Shown: positions 21,912 through 30,928 of the stretch, in pieces
How the letters are laid out: each line of letters begins with the position of its first letter
Numbering within the stretch: the stretch's first letter is position 1
Assembly: GCA_001784115.1 (NCBI GenBank)
Contig: MFPD01000018.1
Span: 1 to 47,508, forward strand
Reading direction: 5' to 3'
Length of the DNA stretch: 47,508 nt
Source: Candidatus Levybacteria bacterium RIFCSPLOWO2_02_FULL_37_18
Lineage (GTDB): Bacteria; Patescibacteriota; Microgenomatia; Levybacterales; UBA12049
The notes under the pieces: generated by a model
What the model was told of the DNA's origin: nothing
The model's database searches: none
Seen by the model: only the letters and a program-made list of their open reading frames with translations
Made by a program: the position numbers and the translations under genes

Positions 21912-22715
21912 AAGGAGGAATTGATGAAAGCTGATCAACAGTTAGATGTAATCTTGAACTACTCTAGCTTATGCAAGCTAAACCCTGAAACAGCAATGGT
22001 TGTAATACTGGAGGTTTTTAAACAGACTAATAATATTTCTCAAACAGCAAGAGTTAAGGATCTGATTAAGGGAGAAAGAGTTAGGGGTGTCAATGGTAAG
22101 AAAGTGCTTTTATGACTGGTATATAGCCCAACCTTTTGAGATTATCCAGACTGATTTAAAGGATATTCTGGATAAAAAAGCCCTGCCCCAAGAGGTTTAC
22201 CACCATCTGCAAAGATATAATCTACCACCCTACCAGTGGACAGCAGAGTGTGTGAATACCAGGATCAGATTTTTGTGTTACTCCTATGAAAAATCATTTA
22301 CTAATGGGTTATGTTTTTACCTGATGGTGATTGCATGGTTAAGAGCACATAATATCAGGGCAGAGTTAGTCTTTACAGTTGATTGGGGTGAAGAGTTTTG
22401 TGGTAAATCCAGGCAAAAGATAACTGATGTAAGGAAATTGCTCAAACCATTAGGAGCAACCATCCACCAAAACCATAAGGGTAGGCCAGAAGAGAATGGT
22501 TTTGTGGAAAGATCACATAGAACTGATGATGAGGAGTTATACATACCAAAAGAGGACATACTGGCAATGGCATGCAAGACAAACCACCCCACCAGAAACT
22601 CCAAAAACAGCGCTGCTGGATAGCTAAAGATATTTGTGCTTTTCCACCCTTGTTACTGGATAACATATCTACTACTATTGGTCCCTGGGGTGGATACAAT
22701 CACCTAGCTCATTAC
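21912..22715 (+). pseudogene. Decayed DDE transposase (IS481/IS3-like)
   Basis: AAAGGAGG precedes the ATG at 21924. The first frame (MKADQQLDVILNYSSLCKLN and NISQTARV) is the helix-turn-helix N-terminus, which then breaks at KKVLL. The overlapping frame 22087-22623 supplies the catalytic core: QTDLKDILD (first D), VFTVDWGEEFCG (second D) and NHKGRPEENGFVERSHRTDDEE (catalytic E). It then diverges, and a third frame (GMQDKPPHQKLQ and PPLLLDNIST..GGYNHLAHY, to about 22715) is the C-terminus. At least two frameshifts and an internal loss make it inactive, though all three catalytic residues survive. No terminal repeats were identified. Confidence 0.75.
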
Positions 22716-22762
22716 CATTGTATATCTTTGGCAAATTTGGTGTTGTTTTGGTATCATATTGG

Positions 22763-22774
22763 TATCATATATAG
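22763..22774 (+). promoter_or_regulatory. -10 box directly before the first PBP gene
   Basis: GGTATCATAT carries an extended -10-like TATCAT (22763-22768) six bases before the ATG at 22775; another TATCAT lies 12 bases upstream. A leaderless message is likely. Confidence 0.45.
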
Positions 22775-24907
22775 ATGAAAAAAATCCTTAACACTCGCAA
22801 GATTAAATGGACAATTGCAGGCATTATACTAACTGCAGCAGTTTGCTTTTCCCTTCTTTTTTATTTTTATATTATCAAAGACCTTCCTTCTCCAACCCGG
22901 CTCGTAAGCGCTTCTATTCCTCAGTCAACTCAAATTTTCGACAGAAATAATACGCTCCTTTATACCATTTACTCCTCAAAAAACCAGACCTTTATTCCCC
23001 TGTCTTACATTCCTGCCTCCATGCAGCAAGCAATTATTTCCATCGAGGACAAAGACTTTTATAATCACGGCGCAATTGACATAAAAGGCACTGTCAGAGC
23101 TTTTATTTCAACGGTTTTCAAACGAGAAATCCAGGGAGGATCAACGATTACCCAACAACTGGTAAAAAATTCATTACTTACTTCTGAAAGAACAATTATA
23201 AGGAAAATCAAAGAAGCCCTTCTTTCTTTTGCAGCCGAAGCTTTATATTCAAAAAAGAAAATTTTGGAAATGTACTTAAATCAAGCTCCGTTTGGCGGAA
23301 CTGCCTGGGGCATTGAAGCTGCTTCTCAGAGGTATTTTGGCAAATCAGCAAAAGACCTCACCCTTGCCCAAAGCGCGCTTTTGGCAGGCCTTACCGAAGC
23401 GCCAACAGCATATTCTCCTCAAACCAATCCCCATCTGGCCAAGCAAAGACAAATTGAAGTACTCAAAAAAATGTACCAGCAAAAATATATCTCAAAAAAA
23501 CAACTGGATGAAGCAATTAAAACTCCACTTACCTATCAACAGATATCAGAAGGCATTAAAGCGCCTCATTTTGTCTTGTACGTCAAAGAGTTATTAGTGC
23601 AAAAATATGGAATTAAAAAAGTTGAGCAAGGCGGTTTAAAAGTTATTACAAGCCTTGATTTACCGACTCAAGAATATGCCCAAGCTACAGTTTCAGCAGA
23701 AATTTCCAAGCTGGTATCCTTTGACGTTGGCAATGGGGCAACTCTTATCACCAATCCCAAAACAGGAGAAATCTTAGCCATGGTTGGCAGCCGGGATTAT
23801 TTTGACACCGAGCATGACGGAAATGTCAATGTTACCTCATCTCTTCGGCAACCAGGTTCTGCCATAAAACCAATCAACTACGCTGTTGGACTTATAAAAG
23901 GATTTACCGCTGCTTCTCCTTTTGTTGATCAAAAAACCTGCTACCCAAATCCCACTGGCAGTCCCTATTGCCCGGTTAACTATGACGGGAAATTCCATGG
24001 TGTAATGCAAATGCGGTTTGCGCTGGCAAATTCAATCAACATTCCGGCGGTAAAAATGTTAAAAGCAAATGGAGTTTCGGATATGATTGCCACTGCTTCT
24101 GCCATGGGTATTACTTCTTTTACCGATTCTAGCAGATATGGACTTTCTCTCACCCTAGGAGGAGGCGAAGTCACCATGCTTGAGCTTACAACCATGTATG
24201 GCGTATTTGCCAATAATGGCTATCGGGTAGATTTGCATCCGATTTTAAAAGTAACCGATGCAAACGGAAAAGTACTGGAAGAATACAAGCCAAAAGAAAT
24301 TTTATTTGCCAAAAAAATCCTCCCGGAAGGAGTCGCGTTTATTATTTCCCATATTCTCTCTGATAATGGCGCTCGTGAACTTGAGTTCGGGCCAAATTCA
24401 GAGCTTAAAATCAGCAATTTTCCCGTATCAGTCAAAACAGGAACCACGAATGATTTCAGAGACAACTGGACTGTTGGATACACCCCGGATAGAGTTGTAG
24501 CCGTATGGGTTGGAAATAATGACAATCACCCCATGAGCGGACTGGTATCTGGAGTAACTGGCGCAGCTCCCATTTGGCATAAACTCATGAAGCACATGCT
24601 GGAAGGCACAAAACCCAGACTTCCTGTTATGCCGACAAATGTTATCGGCAAAACCATTTGTGCTGCTTCTGGTCTTTTGCCACCTGAGGAAAGTACTCCC
24701 GACCGCTGCCCAACGAGATTTGAGTATTTTATACGAGGCACTCAACCCGCAAAAGTAGATCCGGGAAGGCAAAAAGTTTTAATAGACAAAGCAACCAATG
24801 ACCTGGCAAAGCCAGATCAAAAAGATAATGTTGAAGAAAAAGATGAACTGGTGGTAACCGACGTTGTCGGCGACCGCTATTGCATCACCTGCCCCCACCC
24901 CGAATAA
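22775..24907 (+). CDS. Class A penicillin-binding protein (first of tandem pair)
   Basis: This 710-residue bifunctional peptidoglycan synthase has a membrane anchor at about residues 10-33. The GT51 glycosyltransferase domain follows: SIEDKDFYNHGAIDIKG (catalytic Glu in EDKDFY), GGSTITQQLVKN and ILEMYLNQAPFG. The transpeptidase domain has QPGSAIKP (SxxK nucleophile, about residue 366), ANSINIPAV (SxN) and VKTGTTNDFRDNWTVG (KTG). Both active sites look intact. It ends in a low-complexity tail with CITCPHPE. A paralogue starts 76 bases downstream. Confidence 0.95.
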   Translation: MKKILNTRKIKWTIAGIILTAAVCFSLLFYFYIIKDLPSPTRLVSASIPQSTQIFDRNNTLLYTIYSSKNQTFIPLSYIPASMQQAIISIEDKDFYNHGAIDIKGTVRAFISTVFKREIQGGSTITQQLVKNSLLTSERTIIRKIKEALLSFAAEALYSKKKILEMYLNQAPFGGTAWGIEAASQRYFGKSAKDLTLAQSALLAGLTEAPTAYSPQTNPHLAKQRQIEVLKKMYQQKYISKKQLDEAIKTPLTYQQISEGIKAPHFVLYVKELLVQKYGIKKVEQGGLKVITSLDLPTQEYAQATVSAEISKLVSFDVGNGATLITNPKTGEILAMVGSRDYFDTEHDGNVNVTSSLRQPGSAIKPINYAVGLIKGFTAASPFVDQKTCYPNPTGSPYCPVNYDGKFHGVMQMRFALANSINIPAVKMLKANGVSDMIATASAMGITSFTDSSRYGLSLTLGGGEVTMLELTTMYGVFANNGYRVDLHPILKVTDANGKVLEEYKPKEILFAKKILPEGVAFIISHILSDNGARELEFGPNSELKISNFPVSVKTGTTNDFRDNWTVGYTPDRVVAVWVGNNDNHPMSGLVSGVTGAAPIWHKLMKHMLEGTKPRLPVMPTNVIGKTICAASGLLPPEESTPDRCPTRFEYFIRGTQPAKVDPGRQKVLIDKATNDLAKPDQKDNVEEKDELVVTDVVGDRYCITCPHPE

Positions 24908-24998
24908 CCCCATCCAACTAAGTCTCCATAATTCTTCCCCTTCCAAAAAAATCGCTCCTATAGTATAATCTTCTGACCGAAATTTGAGCTTATCTTAT

Positions 24999-27401
24999 AT
25001 GGATTATCTTACCCGCCTGATTGTCTTCATTTTACTCGTGTTTATAAAAATAGGTGACCCTGTGTTTTGGGTACTATCAACTCTAACTAAAATAGTGTGG
25101 CAGATCTGCCTTGTAGTACCTAAAACTATTACAGCCCTTGCAAAACTGAGTAAGCGAATTGCCAAAAGAACTTCCAAAAAAGAAGTAGTTATTTTTGAAA
25201 CCAAACCTTATTTACTAGAAAAAAAACCAAAGAGAAAACCTAAAAGAAAGTTTAAATTCCCAAAATTCCATTTTTCCCTGCCGAAGATTTCTATCCCAAA
25301 ACCTTCTTTTTCTTTTTTATTTGTAAAAAAACTTAAGAAAAAAGCTTCTCATAAAAAGAAAAAACAAGTATTGCTTCCGCAAAAAATTAAAAAACCAAAG
25401 CGTTTTGCTACGTTTCAATTTCCATTTTTATTAAAATTCAGATACTTTTTTATCGGATTTTTCTTTTCCACTTGTTTTGTATTTATTCCGGCAGTCTTAG
25501 TTATTTTTCTTCAAGACATCCCAAGCCCAAAAGAGCTTTTATTTCGCCAGATTCCCCAAACTACTAAAATCTACGATCGAAACGGCATTCTCTTGTATCA
25601 AGTCTATGCCTCACAAAACAGAACTCTCGTAACTCTCTCTGACATTCCTGTGTCTCTAAAGCAAGCCACCATTTCCATAGAAGATAAAGATTTTTATAAG
25701 CATCCAGGATTTGACCTTGTAGCCATAGCCCGGGCAACCTATGTAAATCTTTCTGGAAAAGATATACAAGGCGGTTCAACTATTACTCAACAACTCGTTA
25801 AATCCGCCCTGCTTTCTTCGGAACAAACTTTTTTACGCAAACTCAAAGAAGTTATTATCGCGTTCTTAGCAGAAAAAATATACACAAAGGAACAGATTTT
25901 GGAGATGTACTTTAATCAAGTTCCTTATGGAGGCACAGCCTGGGGTGCGCAAGCTGCTTCGGAAAAATACTTTGGTAAGAGTGTAAAAGAGATAGACCTT
26001 GCCCAAAGCGCTTTTTTAGCCGGCATGCCTGGGGCTCCCACCTTTTATTCACCATATGGAGAAAATAAAACTGCCTGGAAAAAGAGACAAAAAGAAGTAT
26101 TAAACCGCATGCTTGCACTCAGGTTTATCTCTCCCGAACAAAAAATCCAGGCAGAAGAGGAAGAATTATTTTTTATCAACGAACAACCACCGCTCAGAGC
26201 TCCCCACTTTGTCTTATATGTCAAGGATGTATTAGTCAGGAAGTATGGACTGGCTGCGGTCGAACGAGGCGGATTGTCAGTAACAACCAGTATTGATTTA
26301 AATCTGCAAGAACAAGTGCAAAAAATCGTCCAAGAAGAAGTAGAAAAAGCTTCTCCCCTCCATGTCACCAATGGCGCCTCACTTGTCACCAACCCGCAAA
26401 ACGGAGACATTTTAGCTATGATTGGCAGTATTGATTACGATAACGAAAATGGAGGGAATGTAAACGTGACTACGTCTCTTCGCCAACCAGGTTCTTCCAT
26501 AAAAGTTGTGACCTATGGGGCAGCACTTTCCAAAGGGTATACATCGGCTTCTCTTTTAGACGACAGCCCCATTACATTCACAAATCCCTATGGCCAGTCG
26601 TACTCTCCGGTTAATTATGATGGTAAATTCCGTGGAAAAGTCTCTTTACGCCTTGCATTAGGAAATTCATTTAATATTCCTGCTGTTAGAACTATTAATC
26701 AACTCGGAGTTCCAACCATGGTAGATTTAGCCAAAAAAATGGGTATAAAAAGCTGGGGACTGCCTAATCAATACGGCGTATCTATTACGCTTGGGAGCGC
26801 CGAAGTAACCATGCTTGATTTGAGCAATGTGTATGGAGTGTTGGCAAACAGAGGTATCCGAGTCGACGTCAATCCCATTTTAAAAGTAACAGATTACAAA
26901 GGGAATGTGCTTGAAGAAAAATCACAAGATTATTGGTACACCCAACCGTCAACGAATAACCAGCGCGTCCTAGACGAAGGCGTGACATATATAGTATCTG
27001 ATATACTTGCCGATAACAGTGCCCGTGTTTTAGAATTCGGCCAAAATTCCCCTCTGTATATTCCTGGAAAAAAAATATCTGTAAAAACAGGCACCTCCGA
27101 TAACAAACGGGACAACTGGACAATCGGGTATTACCCAAAAAGACTTGTGGCTGTATGGGTCGGCAATAATGACAACACACCCATGAGCCCAAACTTAGCC
27201 TCCGGAATCACTGGCGCGGCTCCCATTTGGAATCGAATTATGAATCTTTTGACTTCTTCTATTCCTGTTGAGAATGTAAAAATGCCGGATGATATTGTTG
27301 CAAAACAATGTCTTGGAAGAACCGAATATTTTATTAAAGGGACGGAAAATTCAGTCAACTGCGCCCCCCCGCCAAAACCAAGTCCAACGCCTACTCCGTA
27401 G
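24999..27401 (+). CDS. Class A penicillin-binding protein (second of tandem pair) with basic N-terminal extension
   Basis: The ATG at 24999 (MDYLTRLIVFILLVF) is preferred over the TTG at 24984; it gives 800 residues. TATAAT at 24964-24969 supplies a promoter. A first hydrophobic segment lies at residues 5-40, then about 100 residues very rich in Lys and Pro (KPKRKPKRKFKFPKFHF), then a second hydrophobic segment (about 150-172). GT51 motifs are SIEDKDFYKHPGFDLV, GGSTITQQLVKS and MYFNQVPYGG. Transpeptidase motifs are QPGSSIKV, GNSFNIPAV and VKTGTSDNKRDNW, all intact. The double-membrane-segment and lysine-rich region could place the basic stretch outside or in the cytoplasm. The tail is proline rich (PPPKPSPTPTP). 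Confidence 0.93.
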   Translation: MDYLTRLIVFILLVFIKIGDPVFWVLSTLTKIVWQICLVVPKTITALAKLSKRIAKRTSKKEVVIFETKPYLLEKKPKRKPKRKFKFPKFHFSLPKISIPKPSFSFLFVKKLKKKASHKKKKQVLLPQKIKKPKRFATFQFPFLLKFRYFFIGFFFSTCFVFIPAVLVIFLQDIPSPKELLFRQIPQTTKIYDRNGILLYQVYASQNRTLVTLSDIPVSLKQATISIEDKDFYKHPGFDLVAIARATYVNLSGKDIQGGSTITQQLVKSALLSSEQTFLRKLKEVIIAFLAEKIYTKEQILEMYFNQVPYGGTAWGAQAASEKYFGKSVKEIDLAQSAFLAGMPGAPTFYSPYGENKTAWKKRQKEVLNRMLALRFISPEQKIQAEEEELFFINEQPPLRAPHFVLYVKDVLVRKYGLAAVERGGLSVTTSIDLNLQEQVQKIVQEEVEKASPLHVTNGASLVTNPQNGDILAMIGSIDYDNENGGNVNVTTSLRQPGSSIKVVTYGAALSKGYTSASLLDDSPITFTNPYGQSYSPVNYDGKFRGKVSLRLALGNSFNIPAVRTINQLGVPTMVDLAKKMGIKSWGLPNQYGVSITLGSAEVTMLDLSNVYGVLANRGIRVDVNPILKVTDYKGNVLEEKSQDYWYTQPSTNNQRVLDEGVTYIVSDILADNSARVLEFGQNSPLYIPGKKISVKTGTSDNKRDNWTIGYYPKRLVAVWVGNNDNTPMSPNLASGITGAAPIWNRIMNLLTSSIPVENVKMPDDIVAKQCLGRTEYFIKGTENSVNCAPPPKPSPTPTP

Positions 27402-27409
27402 GAAAAAGT

Positions 27410-27480
27410 TCAAATTTCAAAATTAAAAGTTAAAAGTAATGTCATCCTGAATTTTGCATTGTAATTTTTCATTTGATATT
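27410..27480. repeat. Word repeats and a truncated palindromic element after the PBP genes
   Basis: AGTTCAAATTTCAAAATTAAAAGTT words are followed by GTCATCCTGAATTTTGCATTG, a half copy of the palindromic element. It separates the plus-strand PBPs from the convergent rpe gene. Confidence 0.5.
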
Positions 27481-27489
27481 GAGGGAAGA

Positions 27490-28125
27490 TCAGTGCAGAC
27501 TACAAGATTCTAGAAGAGTTTTGAAAGCAAAATGTGGGTCGGGGTTTTTGTAGATAAAACTGGTTGAAACAAAATCTGTTGCGCCTGCGTTACGTGCTTG
27601 AATTAAACTGATATCATTGATTCCTCCATCAACTTCCAGAGGAATTGCAGTTTTTTCTCGCAAATCCTGGACTTTTTTTAATAACTCAGAGGTAAACGCT
27701 TGCCCGGAGAATCCTGCCTTAATTGTCATTACTAATACCATATCTAAATCATTAAACGGGACTCGTATCGCATCAATTGGCGTTTCTTTATCAAGCGCAA
27801 GTCCTACTTCCCCCAACTGCTCTCCAATAGCCACAAACTCTTCCTGATCTGACATTTTTTCAACGTGTCCCAAAAATCTTCTGAATCCTGCTTGGGCAAA
27901 TGGTTTTAGATATTGGATCGGATCTTCCACCATCATATGAAGCTCAAAAAACAAATCTTTTGCGTATTTGGCAAACGGTTTGGGGTCTAAGAAAGAAGTG
28001 TTATTCGTAAATTCTCCGTCAAGAATATCAATATGAAAAGCATCAGCAAACCCACGTCCGATTTCAATCTTTTTTTCTATACTTTCCCAATCTTTTTCTA
28101 AAATGCCAGGGATAACTTTAAACAT
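27490..28125 (-). CDS. rpe: Ribulose-phosphate 3-epimerase
   Basis: This 211-residue TIM-barrel enzyme interconverts ribulose 5-phosphate and xylulose 5-phosphate. FHIDILDGEFTNN (about residues 31-43) holds the metal-binding His and catalytic Asp, ELHMMVEDP (about 62-70) the second metal His, TIKAGFSGQAF (about 134-144) the phosphate loop and LEVDGGI (about 163-169) the second catalytic Asp. The sequence is divergent from textbook Rpe, but all metal and catalytic residues are in place. It is grouped with rpiB, an aldolase and a PfkB kinase on the same strand. Confidence 0.85.
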   Translation of the reverse strand: MFKVIPGILEKDWESIEKKIEIGRGFADAFHIDILDGEFTNNTSFLDPKPFAKYAKDLFFELHMMVEDPIQYLKPFAQAGFRRFLGHVEKMSDQEEFVAIGEQLGEVGLALDKETPIDAIRVPFNDLDMVLVMTIKAGFSGQAFTSELLKKVQDLREKTAIPLEVDGGINDISLIQARNAGATDFVSTSFIYKNPDPHFAFKTLLESCSLH

Positions 28126-28228
28126 AAAATAAATCGCAAAACTAACAACTCAAATCGTAAATGTTTGGAGCCTAAGATTTTAGATTTACTATATAGATTT
28201 GCCATTTGAGATCTAAGATTTAAGCTGT

Positions 28229-28687
28229 TCACTTTTTATCTTCGATATCTTCTATCTTACCTATTCTCCTTATGTGTCTTTCTTCACCGGAAAATTGAGT
28301 TTTAAGAAAAACATCTACTGCCTGCAAAGTAATTTCTTCTTTCGTAAATCGAACCCCAATTGAAAGAATATTTGCATTGTTATGCTCCCTAAATACCTTG
28401 ATTATGTCAATATTGTCTCCATAAAATACAACCGAACGGATGTTTTTAAATTTATTGGCAACAATATTTTCTCCTTGCCCAGACCCGCCAAAAATAATTG
28501 CTTTTGAACTATCAGGATCTTTTGAAACTTCCTCTGCTGCTTTTGCAATAAAATCCGGATAATCATCTTCTGGATCAAACGTGTATGCTCCACAATCCTC
28601 TGCATCATAGCCTTTTTGAACAAGAAATTCTTTGACTTTTTCTTTTGCTTCAAATCCTGCATGGTCGGTTGCTAAAAATATTTTCAT
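28229..28687 (-). CDS. rpiB: Ribose-5-phosphate isomerase B
   Basis: This 152-residue protein interconverts ribose 5-phosphate and ribulose 5-phosphate. IFLATDHAGFEAKEKVKEFL is the N-terminal signature, DDYPDFIAKAA follows and FGGSGQGENIVANKF replaces the CGTGiGm..aANK motif of the E. coli enzyme. Thus the catalytic Cys is absent and a Glu stands in the loop, as in the mycobacterial type which uses Glu as base. EHNNANILSIGVRF is the usual C-terminal motif. It sits between rpe and the aldolase and belongs to the non-oxidative pentose phosphate pathway. Confidence 0.9.
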   Translation of the reverse strand: MKIFLATDHAGFEAKEKVKEFLVQKGYDAEDCGAYTFDPEDDYPDFIAKAAEEVSKDPDSSKAIIFGGSGQGENIVANKFKNIRSVVFYGDNIDIIKVFREHNNANILSIGVRFTKEEITLQAVDVFLKTQFSGEERHIRRIGKIEDIEDKK

Positions 28688-28746
28688 ATCTTTTATTTTA
28701 TTATTGTAGCAAATTTATCAGAAAAAATGTAAGCATTTGCAGAAAA

Positions 28747-28870
28747 GTAACAGGTCACAGTTCTAACATAAAACTGTCATTCTGAGACTGAAAGCAGAAG
28801 AATCTTTTACCGAATAGATCCTTTACTACGCTCAGGATGACGAGATCGTGTCGGAAGCGTGAACAGTTAC
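28747..28870. mobile_element. MITE-like element B, copy 1
   Basis: A 124-bp unit begins GTAACAGGTCACAGTTC and ends GAAGCGTGAACAGTTAC; the ends are inverted repeats matching at 13 of 17 bases. The core is GTCATTCTGAGACTG...CAGGATGAC, the same palindromic style as in the other repeats. A second, reverse-oriented copy of the same length lies at 39141-39264 and differs at only a few bases. No ORF is present. Confidence 0.8.
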
Positions 28871-28910
28871 CTACAAAAGCTTAATTTGACACAGAACCTT
28901 TTTTATATGC

Positions 28911-29042
28911 AAAAAGATAACATCTTATTCGCTTGGAGACTATAGATGGAGAGTAGGAAATTACCGCATAATTTTTGAGATACATAAAGAAGAAGTCACT
29001 ATCCTTCGTATTGAACATAGAAAAGAAATCTATGAGAAGTGA
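28911..29042 (+). pseudogene. RelE/ParE-type toxin C-terminal fragment
   Basis: The plus-strand frame ending TGA at 29040-29042 encodes YSLGDYRWRVGNYRIIFEIH followed by KEEVTILRIEHRKEIYEK. yR.RvG.YRIIfei...v.IlrieHRkeiYek is the C-terminal half of RelE-superfamily toxins. A normal toxin has about 85-95 residues; roughly 40 are left and no start codon with ribosome site was found. The fragment begins 41 bases after MITE-like element B, so insertion or deletion at that element may have removed the front half. It ends 2 bases from the convergent aldolase stop. Confidence 0.6.
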
Positions 29043-29043
29043 A

Positions 29044-29805
29044 TTAGCAAGTTTGATCAAAGATAATTTCTTTCAACTTCCTTGTCACTTCCAATGGTTC
29101 TTTGCTTTGCCAAATATTTCTTCCCACAGCCATACCAAGTGCGCCACTTTTTACAACTATTCGCGCCGTTTCCAAAAACTCCTCCTCGCTTTCTTTTTTT
29201 CCTCCGGAGACAACTACTTTTGTTTTCCCTGCTGACTGTATCACGTGTTTTAAAGATTCGAGTGAACCCGGGTACTGCACCTTCACAATATCCGCTCCTA
29301 ATTCTAAACCAAGTCTGGCAGCATATGCAATAATTTCTGGATCAGTTGGATTTGGAACATTTTTTCCCCTGGGATACATCCACCCAACTACAGGAATTCC
29401 TTGTGCGTGTGCTTCTCGAACAACTGTTGCCAACTCCTCTGTCATTTTTGCTTCAAACTCACTCCCCGGATATACAGTGTATCCTACTCCCACTGCACCA
29501 AGTTTAATTGCTTCATCTACCGAACAAAGAAGTGGGGAGTATGGATCTTGATCTTTTACTAAATTTGTTTTTCCATTCAATTTGACTATAAGCGAAAGTT
29601 CATTCTTTAACTCAGAACTATAGTATTTCTCAGCGATCCCTTTCTGAAATATGATTGCGTTGAACTTACCATCAAGTCCTATTTTGAGAATGAACTCAGG
29701 ATCAATAGTTTCATCATTAAAATCAGTCGGCCCATGCTCTAACCCTTGGTCATATGCCAAAAACAACGCACGACCGTTGGATGTAATATGAGAAAGATCT
29801 ATCAT
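29044..29805 (-). CDS. Class I fructose-bisphosphate aldolase, archaeal/DhnA type
   Basis: This 253-residue Schiff-base aldolase of the FbaB/DeoC-like family joins or splits fructose 1,6-bisphosphate. ALFLAYDQGLEHGPTDF (about residues 13-29) is the family signature, GVGYTVYPGSEFE and GWMYPRGKNV follow, and ADIVKVQYPGS (about 172-182) carries the Schiff-base lysine. VVSGGKKESEEEFLETA and MAVGRNIWQ bind phosphate. It belongs to the sugar phosphate group between rpiB and the PfkB kinase. Confidence 0.88.
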   Translation of the reverse strand: MIDLSHITSNGRALFLAYDQGLEHGPTDFNDETIDPEFILKIGLDGKFNAIIFQKGIAEKYYSSELKNELSLIVKLNGKTNLVKDQDPYSPLLCSVDEAIKLGAVGVGYTVYPGSEFEAKMTEELATVVREAHAQGIPVVGWMYPRGKNVPNPTDPEIIAYAARLGLELGADIVKVQYPGSLESLKHVIQSAGKTKVVVSGGKKESEEEFLETARIVVKSGALGMAVGRNIWQSKEPLEVTRKLKEIIFDQTC

Positions 29806-29848
29806 AAAATGAATGATATCGCTAATGGTAAAAATCTAGAATTCTGAA

Positions 29849-30865
29849 TTAGTCTAATATTACTGTCTCCATCTCCGGATGCTCTATCACTTTTTCTTCT
29901 ATTTCTTCTCTTTTTAATAGTCCCCCTTGGGCTCCTGTTTTTTGGACAACACTCCAGGCATTTATTGTCCCCCACTTCATTGCTTCTTCAAGTGGTTTTC
30001 CCAATATTACTGCTGACAAAAACCCTGACGCATACCCATCTCCTGCTCCGGTTCTTTCAATAATAGGGCCATTGGCAATGGAACAATAATACGCTTTTCC
30101 CAGCTCATCATAAACAAACGAACCCTTCAACCCGTCTGTTATTACTACAATCTTAGGCCCCAAAGTTTGAACTTCAACCAAAAGCTCTCTCATACTTTTT
30201 TTATTATCTTCCCAATCATTAGAAATTAGAAATTTGAAATTGGAAATTCTTACTCCTTCTTCTTTATTTACAAACAAAATATCTGTATGTTTAAGAATTG
30301 GTTGTAAGCTACGTACGTCTCCTTCTAACTGATGCGAACCAGGGCTAAAGGCAAGTTTTATATTGCTGTTTTGAACAAACTCTACGGCTTTATCGTACGC
30401 TTTTTTCCACTCTTCTCCCAAAGATGTGAGATACAACCATTGAGTTTGTAGTAAATCGAAATCAAACTCATGGTTTCTATTGATATGTCTGGAAAAAATT
30501 GTCCGTTCTTTTTGGAAATTAATAATTACACTAAATGTTGAAGGAGACTGAGAATGAACTAAAAATGATGTATCTACTTGTTCATTCTTAAGCGTATGAA
30601 TAATTTTACTTGAGAACTCATCATTGCCAATTTCTGCGATAATGCTGCTTGTAAAACCGAGTCTTGAAAATCCGACTGCTGTACTTGCTCCATTTCCGCC
30701 TAAAAGAAACTGGCAATCCTCAACCGGAATTTTGTCGCCGAAGCGAAAACAAAGCTCCCGATTTTTTTCTTCCACATGACAATGAATACTAGCCTCATGG
30801 ATTTGCAAAAACGCATCTATAACACAATCACCAATGGAGACAATATCAAAAGAAGAACTATTCAC
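29849..30865 (-). CDS. PfkB-family carbohydrate/nucleoside kinase with an in-frame word repeat
   Basis: This 338-residue ribokinase-fold enzyme starts at GTG 30865, with TATTATAAG just upstream. LGGNGASTAVGFSRLG (about residues 54-69) binds substrate, and RTGAGDGYASGFLSAVI (about 270-286) holds the anion hole and catalytic Asp. INAWSVVQKTGAQGG closes the active site. Residues about 204-217 (RISNFKFLISN) are the translation of a word array (30218-30250) inserted in a surface segment after FVNKEEGV. The substrate cannot be decided; next to rpe, rpiB and aldolase, ribose, a sugar phosphate or a nucleoside are candidates. Confidence 0.85.
   Translation of the reverse strand: MNSSSFDIVSIGDCVIDAFLQIHEASIHCHVEEKNRELCFRFGDKIPVEDCQFLLGGNGASTAVGFSRLGFTSSIIAEIGNDEFSSKIIHTLKNEQVDTSFLVHSQSPSTFSVIINFQKERTIFSRHINRNHEFDFDLLQTQWLYLTSLGEEWKKAYDKAVEFVQNSNIKLAFSPGSHQLEGDVRSLQPILKHTDILFVNKEEGVRISNFKFLISNDWEDNKKSMRELLVEVQTLGPKIVVITDGLKGSFVYDELGKAYYCSIANGPIIERTGAGDGYASGFLSAVILGKPLEEAMKWGTINAWSVVQKTGAQGGLLKREEIEEKVIEHPEMETVILD
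30218..30250 (-). repeat. Word array inside the PfkB kinase gene
   Basis: ATTAGAAATTAGAAATTTG followed by AAATTGGAAATTC is a GAAATT word array read in frame as RISNFKFLISN. Confidence 0.7.
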
Positions 30866-30928
30866 AATCTTATAATATACAATCGAGGAACTGTAATCAA
30901 CTTTTAACTTTTAATTTTGAACTTTAAA

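Noticed and set aside
28975-29235. ORF 28975-29235 (86 aa, plus strand)
   Set aside because: It runs antisense through the end of the aldolase; the RelE-like fragment is in a different frame.
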